Positions 36,754 through 43,967 of a stretch of 64,000 bases of DNA are shown in pieces. Numbering within the stretch: position 1 is the stretch's first letter; each line of letters begins with the position of its first letter. Under the pieces are notes generated by a model. The model made no database searches and was not told where the DNA came from. It was given only the letters and a program-made list of their open reading frames with translations. A program made the position numbers and the translations under genes. Source of the DNA: an uncultured Pelagibacteraceae bacterium. GTDB taxonomy: Bacteria > Pseudomonadota > Alphaproteobacteria > Pelagibacterales > Pelagibacteraceae. The stretch covers positions 83,146 through 147,145 of the forward strand of contig CACMTV010000002.1 of assembly GCA_902616675.1 (NCBI GenBank). Direction: 5' to 3'.

Positions 36754-36771
36754 AACTAATGAGGGAGATAA

Positions 36772-37782
36772 ATGAGAAAAATAATATTAGCAGTTTCAGC
36801 ATTATTTTTTGTTTTTGGAAATCTTTTAGCGAACGAAGTAAATATATTTAGTGCAAGACATTACGATTCAGATGTTCAATTGTATGAAAAATTTACAGCT
36901 AAAACAGGTATAAAAGTAAATGTTGTATCAGGAAAATCAGGCGCATTAGAGAAAAGAATAATCGCAGAGGGCGGCACAGCAGACTTATATATAACAGCTG
37001 ATGCTGGTAGACTTGGTGCATTTGCAGCTAACTTACAAGGAGGCTTAACAAGTAACGAAATAAAGTCAGCAGTTCCGAGTAATTTTAGAACATCTAAATG
37101 GGTTGGAATAGCTAAAAGAGCAAGAATAGTTTATTTTGCTCCAGAGAGAGTTACAGGCGCAGAGTTAAGAGGCCTAACTTATGAAAGTTTAGCAGATCCT
37201 AAATGGAAAGGCAGATTAGTTATAAGAGCTTCTAACAATATTTATAACCAGTCACTCGTTGCTTCATTAATTAAAAATAATGGAAAAGGTAAAGTAGCAG
37301 AGTGGTCAAAAGGAATGGTTTCGAATATGGCTAGATCTCCAAAAGGTAATGACAGAGCACAGATTCTAGCAGTAGCTGCAGGAGAAGCCGATATTGCAGT
37401 AGCTAATACATATTACTTAGCTCTTATGTTATCAGGCAAAAAAGGTGCTGAGCAACAAGCTGCAGCTAAAAAAGTAAAACCTTTTTTTCCAAATCAAGGC
37501 GATAGAGGAACTCACATGAACATAAGTGGCGCAGGACTTGTTAAAGGCGCACCAAACAAAGATAATGCAATTAAGTTAGTTGAATTTTTACTAAGTAAAG
37601 AAGCACAAAAGCATATAGTAAATAATACTTATGAGTATCCGATGATTGCTGGGGTTTCACCCCATCCATTAGTGGTTAATATGGGTTTAGATTTTAAACA
37701 AGATTTAACAACTAAAGTCGTTAATTATGGCAATAGACAAGCAGATGCATTAGAAGTAATGACAGCTGCAGGTTGGAAATAA
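36772..37782 (+). CDS. afuA: Iron(III) ABC transporter, substrate-binding protein
   Basis: Periplasmic ferric-iron binding protein of the FbpA/FutA group, 336 residues, with a signal peptide (MRKIILAVSALFFVFGNLLAN). The mature start VNIFSARHYDSDVQLYEKFTAKTGIKV and the tyrosine pair in ANTYYLALM fit Tyr-based iron ligation. It has a GAGGGAG ribosome site and a Fur-like box upstream. The permease gene follows after 14 bases. Confidence 0.92.
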   Translation: MRKIILAVSALFFVFGNLLANEVNIFSARHYDSDVQLYEKFTAKTGIKVNVVSGKSGALEKRIIAEGGTADLYITADAGRLGAFAANLQGGLTSNEIKSAVPSNFRTSKWVGIAKRARIVYFAPERVTGAELRGLTYESLADPKWKGRLVIRASNNIYNQSLVASLIKNNGKGKVAEWSKGMVSNMARSPKGNDRAQILAVAAGEADIAVANTYYLALMLSGKKGAEQQAAAKKVKPFFPNQGDRGTHMNISGAGLVKGAPNKDNAIKLVEFLLSKEAQKHIVNNTYEYPMIAGVSPHPLVVNMGLDFKQDLTTKVVNYGNRQADALEVMTAAGWK

Positions 37783-37796
37783 TATTAAATATATAA

Positions 37797-39413
37797 ATGG
37801 CAAAGTATAACTTTTGGTTCTTTAGTTCCTTTTTAATTGCTCTAATTGTGGCTTTGCCAGTTATAACTGTATTCTTCAGTTTTTTTTCAGAAACTAGTAA
37901 TTACCTAACAATATTAAAGAATACATTTCTTTTTGACTATATAAATAATTCATTAATTATTTTAATTTTTGTTTTATCTATAACATTTTTATTAGGTGTA
38001 ATTTCAGCTTATTTCATATCATTTTACGAATTTCCGTTATGTAACTTTTTTAGTTGGGCTCTGATATTAGCATTTGCAGTGCCAGGTTACATTTTTGCAT
38101 TTTCAATTATTGCTTTTTTTGAAAATTATGGAACTGCTTATTCAATACTCACGAACATGTTTGGCGAATATAATTATAACCCTCATATACCAAAACTAGA
38201 TGGAATATTAGGATCAATTATAGCTATTAGTTTTTCCTTGTTTCCTTATGTATACGTTTTAACAAGATCATCATTTTTCTATCAATCAAACAACTATATA
38301 GAGGTAGGTCAAAACTTAGGTTTATCTGAAAGAGAAACTTTATTTAAAATAATTTTACCTTCTGCCAGACCAGCAATTATTGCAGGTTTAGCCTTAGTTG
38401 CTATGGAGTGTTTGTCCGATTTTGGAACAGTATCAATATTTAGCGTTTCAACTCTAACTACTGGAATATATAATTCTTGGTTATCTTTTGATGATTTAAA
38501 TTTAGCTAACCAAATTTCTTTTATTTTATTGCTGTTTGTTTTTCTACTGTTATCCATAGAAATTTATTCAAGGAAAGAGGCCAAATATCATCAACCTAGT
38601 AGAGGTTTTAAACCAATTAATAAAATTAAACTAAGTGGAAAAAAATCTTTGTTAGCTTTTTCTTTTTGTTTTTTATTATTTTTTATAAGTTTTATTTTTC
38701 CAGTTTCACAGATGATCTATTGGACTTTAAAATTTCCAAAATATATCCAAGACATTAATATTTTGAAAATAAATTTAAATACAATGTATTTGGTTGGTCT
38801 GGCTAGTATAGTATTAGTATTTATTTCATTATTTATTAATTATGGAAGTAGGATATCCAAAAGTAAAATTTTAAATTATTTAACCAATTTCTCAATTTCA
38901 GGGTATGCTATTCCGGGTGTGATTTTAGCTGTAGCCTTTATAACTTTATTTAGCAATTTTAGTGAATTAATGAGTGAAAATACAAGTTTAGGAAATATTA
39001 AAAAATTATTTATAGGATCAATTTTCGGTTTAGTTCTTGCATATTTTATTAGATTTTTTTCCCTTTCTTTTAATGGGATTAAATCAAGTTATGAGAAAAT
39101 AAATAATTCAATTGACGAAAGTGCGTACTTACTTGGGTATTCAAAAATTAAAACTTTTTCAAGCATTCATGTTCCGTATTTAAAAAACAACATAATCTTA
39201 ATAATTGTTCTAATTTCGCTGGAGATTATAAAAGAATTACCAATAACAATGATATTAAGACCTTTTAATTTTGAAACTTTTGCTACACAAGCATATATCT
39301 ATGCTTCTCAAGACTTATTAGAAGCTGCGGCATTACCTTCTTTATTTCTTATTAGTTGGGCAACTATCCTCATAATATTTTCTTCAAAATATATACTTTC
39401 GCAAAAAAACTAA
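37797..39413 (+). CDS. afuB: Iron(III) ABC transporter permease, double-length
   Basis: A 538-residue permease that fuses two ThiP/FbpB-like membrane halves, with about twelve segments in all. Two coupling loops can be seen: EVGQNLGLSERETLFKIILPSARP near residue 172 and DESAYLLGYSKIKTFSSIHVPYL near residue 439. A fused permease is normal for the FbpABC/AfuABC type, so no second permease gene is expected. It ends 12 bases before the ATPase gene. Confidence 0.92.
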   Translation: MAKYNFWFFSSFLIALIVALPVITVFFSFFSETSNYLTILKNTFLFDYINNSLIILIFVLSITFLLGVISAYFISFYEFPLCNFFSWALILAFAVPGYIFAFSIIAFFENYGTAYSILTNMFGEYNYNPHIPKLDGILGSIIAISFSLFPYVYVLTRSSFFYQSNNYIEVGQNLGLSERETLFKIILPSARPAIIAGLALVAMECLSDFGTVSIFSVSTLTTGIYNSWLSFDDLNLANQISFILLLFVFLLLSIEIYSRKEAKYHQPSRGFKPINKIKLSGKKSLLAFSFCFLLFFISFIFPVSQMIYWTLKFPKYIQDINILKINLNTMYLVGLASIVLVFISLFINYGSRISKSKILNYLTNFSISGYAIPGVILAVAFITLFSNFSELMSENTSLGNIKKLFIGSIFGLVLAYFIRFFSLSFNGIKSSYEKINNSIDESAYLLGYSKIKTFSSIHVPYLKNNIILIIVLISLEIIKELPITMILRPFNFETFATQAYIYASQDLLEAAALPSLFLISWATILIIFSSKYILSQKN

Positions 39414-39425
39414 TATAATCAAAAA

Positions 39426-40496
39426 ATGTCAAATCGATTTTTTGAAATTAAAGATGGCAATTTTGTTGCTAGTGAAAAAAACAAAGTTAACAATGTAAAC
39501 CTTAAAATAGAAGAGAAGGGTGAAATTGTTTCTTTATTGGGCCCATCTGGTGTTGGCAAAACAACAATACTTAGAACTATTGCTGGATTACAAAAACTAA
39601 GTGCTGGTGAAATTTATTTAAAAGATAAACTAATATCTTCTAATGAGGTTCATGTTGAACCAGAAAAAAGAAATATAGCCTTGTCATTTCAAGACAATTC
39701 ATTATTTCCAAATTATAAAGTAATTGACAATATTAATTTTGGAAAAAAAAGATCTAATGGTAACGGTTTTTCTTATGAAGCAGAGGACATTATAAAATTA
39801 CTTCATATTGAACCAATTTTAGAAAAATTTCCCCATCAAATAAGTGCTGGTGAAGCTCAACGAGTATCTTTAGCAAGATCATTAATGTCCAAGCCAGATT
39901 TATTATTACTGGATGAGCCTTTTTCAAATATTGATCAAAATTTAAAGGAAGAAATACAATATTCAGTAAAAAAACTATTAAAAAAAATTAATTTAACTAC
40001 AATAATTGTAACTCATGATTCCTATGAAGCATTTTCTCTAGCTGACAGATGTGGAATAATACTAAATCAAGAACTTAAACAATATGACATTCCGTATAAT
40101 GTTCATCATGAACCTAATTCATTAGAAGTTGCAAAATTTTTAAATAAAGGTGTTTTTGTTGATGTTAAAGTTGTAACTAATGATTGTGCCGTACATAGTT
40201 TACAACATAAAGAATTAGGAGAGATAAGAGGCAAGCTACTTAAGAATTATCCAAAAGGAGAAAGTGTTAAATTATTATTACAACCTGAAGATCTTGTTCA
40301 TGATGATCAAAGCAAACTTAAGCTTGAGGTAGTTGATAGAAAGTTCAGGGGCACAAACTTTATATACACTTTAAAAACTCAAAAGGGTGAACATATTCCA
40401 GTCTTTGTTCATTCCCACCATATTCATCAACACGAAAAATCAGAAAAGTTTGGTATCAAAACTCCTATTTTTATTGACCATTTAGTATGTTTCTAA
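39426..40496 (+). CDS. afuC: Iron(III) ABC transporter ATPase
   Basis: The 356-residue ATPase of the iron transporter. It has Walker A GPSGVGKT, a signature with one change (ISAGEAQRVSLARS in place of LSGGQ), Walker B LLLLDEP, switch His VTHDSYEAF and a C-terminal TOBE-like domain. The ISAGE variant keeps the Ser and second Gly and is probably functional. It is the third gene of afuABC and lies 12 bases ahead of metF. Confidence 0.92.
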   Translation: MSNRFFEIKDGNFVASEKNKVNNVNLKIEEKGEIVSLLGPSGVGKTTILRTIAGLQKLSAGEIYLKDKLISSNEVHVEPEKRNIALSFQDNSLFPNYKVIDNINFGKKRSNGNGFSYEAEDIIKLLHIEPILEKFPHQISAGEAQRVSLARSLMSKPDLLLLDEPFSNIDQNLKEEIQYSVKKLLKKINLTTIIVTHDSYEAFSLADRCGIILNQELKQYDIPYNVHHEPNSLEVAKFLNKGVFVDVKVVTNDCAVHSLQHKELGEIRGKLLKNYPKGESVKLLLQPEDLVHDDQSKLKLEVVDRKFRGTNFIYTLKTQKGEHIPVFVHSHHIHQHEKSEKFGIKTPIFIDHLVCF

Positions 40497-40508
40497 TTAA
40501 ATAGTAAA

Positions 40509-41246
40509 ATGAAATTTTCATTAGAAATTACATCTAAAACAGATCTATCAGTTCTTCCTGGTCTGAAAGATGTTTATATCACGATGTTACCTGGTACAGA
40601 TTACAAGGAAGTAGCTAATAAAGCTGATGAACTAGTCAAATCTGGGTATAACCCAATTCCTCATTTCCCAGCGAGGTCAATAAAAGATTTAAATGAGTTA
40701 AAGGACTATGTAAAAATGTGTAAAGATTCTGGCGTAAAACAAGCTTTAGTAATTGGTGGAGGGAGAGAACCTGTAGGTGAATACCACTGCTCGTTGCAAT
40801 TACTTGAGACAGGATTATTTCAAGGGATGAAGATAGGAATTGCTGGACACCCTGAGGGTTCCCCTGATATATCCGATTCAGAATTAGAAAAAGCTATGAA
40901 AGAAAAAACTCCTCTTGCAGATTATATAGTAACGCAATGGCTTTTGGATCCATCAGTAATAGCTAATTTTATATCAAAACAAACTCTTCCAGTTCATGTT
41001 GGAATTACTGGTCCCTTAAAAATAAGCAGCTTATTGAAGTTTGCGAGTATTGTTGGGGCAAAAAATTCTATAAATTTTCTTAAATCTAATACGAGTAAAG
41101 CTTTAGATTTACTGAAGCCTAGAGACCCTAGCGAATTGATAAATAGCTTAAAGAAAGTAACAGAACACTTTCATATTTATACTTTTGGTGGTCTTAAGGA
41201 AACAAATAAATGGTTGGTAGCAAACAATTATGCCAAAGAAAAATAA
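40509..41246 (+). CDS. Methylenetetrahydrofolate reductase (MetF) family protein
   Basis: Predicted FAD-dependent TIM barrel that interconverts 5-methyl- and 5,10-methylene-tetrahydrofolate. At 245 residues it is shorter than the E. coli MetF (about 296). Family-like stretches are SLEITSKTDL, YITMLPGTDYKEV, PIPHFPARSIKDLNELKDYVK and KIGIAGHPEGSPDI. It overlaps the GcvT/DmdA-like gene by 17 bases, which suggests it oxidises the methyl-folate made by that enzyme. It is probably not the dedicated methionine-pathway copy; that is inference. Confidence 0.82.
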   Translation: MKFSLEITSKTDLSVLPGLKDVYITMLPGTDYKEVANKADELVKSGYNPIPHFPARSIKDLNELKDYVKMCKDSGVKQALVIGGGREPVGEYHCSLQLLETGLFQGMKIGIAGHPEGSPDISDSELEKAMKEKTPLADYIVTQWLLDPSVIANFISKQTLPVHVGITGPLKISSLLKFASIVGAKNSINFLKSNTSKALDLLKPRDPSELINSLKKVTEHFHIYTFGGLKETNKWLVANNYAKEK

Positions 41247-42639
41247 AAAAATAAAAAAAAATAAACCAAAGAAAAAATTCAAATTAATATCTTTAAAACC
41301 TGAAAAAGTTAATTATGACAAAGTCCGTCATGAAACTTCGGTTGATCAGTCTGATAGGCAAGTTCCTTATAATCTTAGACAAAGCGGACCAACTAAAGTT
41401 GAAATGTTAATTTCTACAAGAGTAAGAAAATCTCCTTATTGGCACTTGTCAATGAAAGCAGGTTGCTGGAGAGCTACTGTATACAATAGAATTTATCATC
41501 CAAGAGGTTACGTAAGACCTGAAAAGGGAGGAGCAATGGTTGAGTATGCAGCAATAAAAAACCACGTAACAATGTGGAACGTTGCTGTTGAAAGACAAAT
41601 AAGAGTTAAAGGACCAGATGCAGAAAAATTTGTTGATTATGTAATAACTAGAGACGCAACAAAAATCTCAACAATGAGAGGTCGTTATGTAATATTATGT
41701 AATTATAAAGGTGGGGTTTTAAATGATCCTGTATTATTAAGAGTTGCTGATGATGAATTTTGGTTTAGTTTATCAGACTCCGACATAGGTCTTTATTTAC
41801 AGGGAGTAAACGCAGATAAAAGGTTTAATGTTGAAATAGATGAAATTGATGCATGTCCAGTTCAAATTCAGGGTCCTAAATCAAAAGCTTTGATGAAAGA
41901 CTTAGCAGGTGATCAAGTTGATTTTGATAATATGCCTTTCTATGGTTTAGCTGAAGCAAAAATAGGTGGTCGTAGTTGTGTTATTTCTCAATCAGGTTTT
42001 TCTGGAGAAGCTGGTTATGAAATTTATTTAAGAAATGCTACTTTGTATGCTGAAGATATGTGGAATGCAGTTTTAAAAGCAGGAAAAAAACATAAGCTTA
42101 TGGTTATTGCACCTGCTCATCACAGACGTATCCAAGCTGGAATTCTTTCATGGGGACAAGATTTAGATCATGAAACTAATCCATTTCAATGTAATTTAGG
42201 TTATCAAGTTTCTTTATCTGGAAAAGGTGTATGGGAAAAGAAAACTGATTACATCGGCAAAGAAGCGTTAGAAAAAATGAGAGATCAATTAAGAAACGGA
42301 GATAAACCTTATAAGTTACAATTGGTTGGTTTAGAGCTCGGGGGCAAACCCATAGATGATTATGCTAATGATTTTTATTTAATTTCTAATAGCGATGGAG
42401 GTAAACCAGTTGGTTATGTAACATCTCCGTGGTACCATCCAGAAAAGGGAACAAATATAGCTATGGGATATGTTCCTTACGAAGGACATTTAAGTGCAAC
42501 AGGTTTTCCGATAGGTAATTTAGGTAAAAAATATAAGGTGCACTTACCAAAGAAATACTCAAGTAAAGCAGTAGATGCTGTTGTAGTTAAAATTCCATTT
42601 ACTCAGTCATTTAATGCTAATACTAGAGAAGTCTCTTAG
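41230..42639 (+). CDS. GcvT/DmdA-family tetrahydrofolate-dependent methyltransferase
   Basis: Aminomethyltransferase-fold protein of 469 residues. It contains GAMVEYAAIKNHVTMWNVAVERQIRVKGPDAEKFVDYVITRD and ISQSGFSGEAGYEIYL, the folate-binding core shared by glycine cleavage T protein and DMSP demethylase. No glycine cleavage P or H gene is near; the neighbour is metF-like. It is therefore more likely a demethylase for a methylated osmolyte (DMSP, betaine derivatives) than GcvT proper; the substrate cannot be read. The first 15 residues are almost all Lys and Asn, so the true start could lie further in. Confidence 0.82.
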   Translation: MPKKNKKIKKNKPKKKFKLISLKPEKVNYDKVRHETSVDQSDRQVPYNLRQSGPTKVEMLISTRVRKSPYWHLSMKAGCWRATVYNRIYHPRGYVRPEKGGAMVEYAAIKNHVTMWNVAVERQIRVKGPDAEKFVDYVITRDATKISTMRGRYVILCNYKGGVLNDPVLLRVADDEFWFSLSDSDIGLYLQGVNADKRFNVEIDEIDACPVQIQGPKSKALMKDLAGDQVDFDNMPFYGLAEAKIGGRSCVISQSGFSGEAGYEIYLRNATLYAEDMWNAVLKAGKKHKLMVIAPAHHRRIQAGILSWGQDLDHETNPFQCNLGYQVSLSGKGVWEKKTDYIGKEALEKMRDQLRNGDKPYKLQLVGLELGGKPIDDYANDFYLISNSDGGKPVGYVTSPWYHPEKGTNIAMGYVPYEGHLSATGFPIGNLGKKYKVHLPKKYSSKAVDAVVVKIPFTQSFNANTREVS

Positions 42640-42640
42640 A

Positions 42641-42717
42641 GCGCCCTTAGCTCAGTTGGATAGAGCATCGGTTTTCTAAACCGAGGGTCGTAGGTTCGAA
42701 TCCTTCAGGGCGCGCCA
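42641..42717 (+). tRNA. tRNA-Arg (UCU)
   Basis: The acceptor GCGCCCT pairs perfectly with AGGGCGC. The D arm is GCTC/GAGC, the anticodon stem TCGGT/ACCGA with loop TTTCTAA, giving anticodon TCT, and the T loop is TTCGAAT, with discriminator G and encoded CCA (42715-42717). The T stem has one T-T mismatch. It begins one base after the stop of the methyltransferase gene, and the trmB ATG follows CCA by five bases. Confidence 0.97.
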
Positions 42718-42722
42718 CTAAA

Positions 42723-43340
42723 ATGAAAAAAAAACTTTATTTTGGAAGAGTTAAATCAAGGAAAATTTCAAAAATTAAACAGCACAACTTTAAATATTTT
42801 CAAAAAAAAAATAATATTAATAAACTTAATTTAAAAAAAAAGCTGATATTAGAAATTGGTATTGGAATGGGTGAGAATCTTATTCATTTATCTAAAAAAA
42901 ATACACAAACAAATATTATTGGTGTGGATCCGTTTATGAATGGAATGGTAAACGTTTCTGACTATAGTATTAATAATAATATAAAAAATATATATCTATA
43001 TCCCTTTGTTTTCCAAAAATTTTTAAATAAATTTAAAAAACTTCGTTTTAATGAAATTTATGTTTTATTTCCAGATCCTTGGCCAAAAAAAAGACATCAG
43101 AAAAGACGTTTAGTAAATGGTGATTTTTTAAAGAAAATTTTTAAAATTTTAAAGAAAAATGGAAAGTTTATATTTAGCACAGATAACATAAGTTATTTTG
43201 AAAATGTTAAAACTATTCTTAAAAATACCCCTAAAATAAAAATAAAAATTATAAAAAGAGTTATAACAATTAAAACTAAATATTATTTAAAAGCAGAAAG
43301 AAAAAGAAATAAAATTTATTCTCTTATATTTTATAATTAA
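42723..43340 (+). CDS. trmB: tRNA (guanine-N7-)-methyltransferase
   Basis: Makes m7G46 in tRNA with S-adenosylmethionine. The 205-residue Rossmann methyltransferase has LILEIGIGMGENLIHLSKK, the family signature FPDPWPKKRHQKRRLVNGDFL and the N-terminal LYFGRVKSRKISKIKQ. It starts five bases after tRNA-Arg, so its mRNA would begin at the start codon after tRNA processing. The stop overlaps the tautomerase stop by four bases. Confidence 0.95.
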   Translation: MKKKLYFGRVKSRKISKIKQHNFKYFQKKNNINKLNLKKKLILEIGIGMGENLIHLSKKNTQTNIIGVDPFMNGMVNVSDYSINNNIKNIYLYPFVFQKFLNKFKKLRFNEIYVLFPDPWPKKRHQKRRLVNGDFLKKIFKILKKNGKFIFSTDNISYFENVKTILKNTPKIKIKIIKRVITIKTKYYLKAERKRNKIYSLIFYN

Positions 43341-43777
43341 TTATCAATTTTATTTAATCTTTCTCTTAATTTTTTTGGTAAGTTTTTAAACCATTTTTTT
43401 TCATCTCCAGACTTAGGAAGAATTTCACCATATTCTATCATTTGTCTCGGTTTTAAATCCAATATATATACCCAAATATTATCTTTCTTTAAGCTTGTAT
43501 TCTTTTTAACAATTTCTCTTAAACCTGTTATTAATTTTTTTTTTATTCTCGCTGTTCTACCTGATCTTATATGACCATATATAAAAATTTCAGGTTTTGA
43601 GACCATTTTACCACCCATATAATGATCTCCTTTTTTAGAATTATTAAAAATAACTTGTGCAAAATATTTATTTGCACCAGTAGCATCATTATGAACTTTT
43701 GTTATTTTTTTTGCTAATTTTTCTTTTATATTTTTTTTAAATTTAATATTTGATGTGTTAACGAAATATGTTGGCAT
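43337..43777 (-). CDS. Tautomerase superfamily protein with cis-CaaD-like active site
   Basis: A 146-residue protein beginning Met-Pro, so the catalytic N-terminal proline of the tautomerase superfamily would be exposed after Met removal. Numbered from Pro1, it has His28, Arg70, Arg73, Tyr103 and Glu114, the full set known for cis-3-chloroacrylic acid dehalogenase (cis-CaaD) and shared with the related Cg10062. The length (about 149 in cis-CaaD) and stretches NIWVYILDLKPRQMIEYGEILPKSG and EKKWFKNL also fit that family. It is a single gene, divergent from aapJ. The physiological substrate is unknown; a hydratase or dehalogenase acting on unsaturated C3 acids is possible. Confidence 0.83.
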   Translation of the reverse strand: MPTYFVNTSNIKFKKNIKEKLAKKITKVHNDATGANKYFAQVIFNNSKKGDHYMGGKMVSKPEIFIYGHIRSGRTARIKKKLITGLREIVKKNTSLKKDNIWVYILDLKPRQMIEYGEILPKSGDEKKWFKNLPKKLRERLNKIDN

Positions 43778-43913
43778 AATAAATTATAACTTAGAACGTA
43801 AGTAATAAAAGAGTTGTATAATCGTATATTTTGTGTTTTAAAAATTATATAACTATATCTTGTGGTCATTTAATCAGATTGAAATTAGCTAATAGATTAT
43901 ACATAATTTGTTC

Positions 43914-43933
43914 TTTGAAATTTAAATTTCAAA
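43914..43933. repeat. 20-base perfect palindrome upstream of aapJ
   Basis: A continuous palindrome with arms TTTGAAATTT and AAATTTCAAA (43914-43933), centred about 44 bases before the aapJ ATG. It could be an operator or, in RNA, a hairpin-forming leader. No known regulator motif was recognised. Confidence 0.6.
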
Positions 43934-43935
43934 AT

Positions 43936-43947
43936 ATTGTTAACAAT
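43936..43947. repeat. 12-base perfect palindrome upstream of aapJ
   Basis: ATTGTTAACAAT, two bases after the 20-base palindrome and just ahead of the GAGGGA ribosome site. Two perfect palindromes side by side in a 190-base gap suggest a regulated leader, but short AT-rich palindromes also occur by chance. Confidence 0.45.
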
Positions 43948-43967
43948 AAAATGAGGGAATCATAAAT

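Larger units (their letters stand above)
36424..36771. other. 348-base region between divergent BASS and iron-transport genes
   Basis: The longest stretch without a confident gene. It holds, from left to right, a 7-3-7 inverted repeat next to the BASS start, a possible 46-codon ORF (36525-36665), a Fur-box-like sequence, a second inverted repeat, and a GAGGGAG ribosome site ahead of the iron-binding-protein ATG. The length is unusual for this genome and suggests regulatory load from both divergent genes. Confidence 0.8.

Noticed and set aside
40497-41230. Glycine or SAM riboswitch ahead of the one-carbon genes
   Set aside because: Only 12 bases lie before metF, and metF and the methyltransferase gene overlap; there is no leader that could hold a riboswitch.
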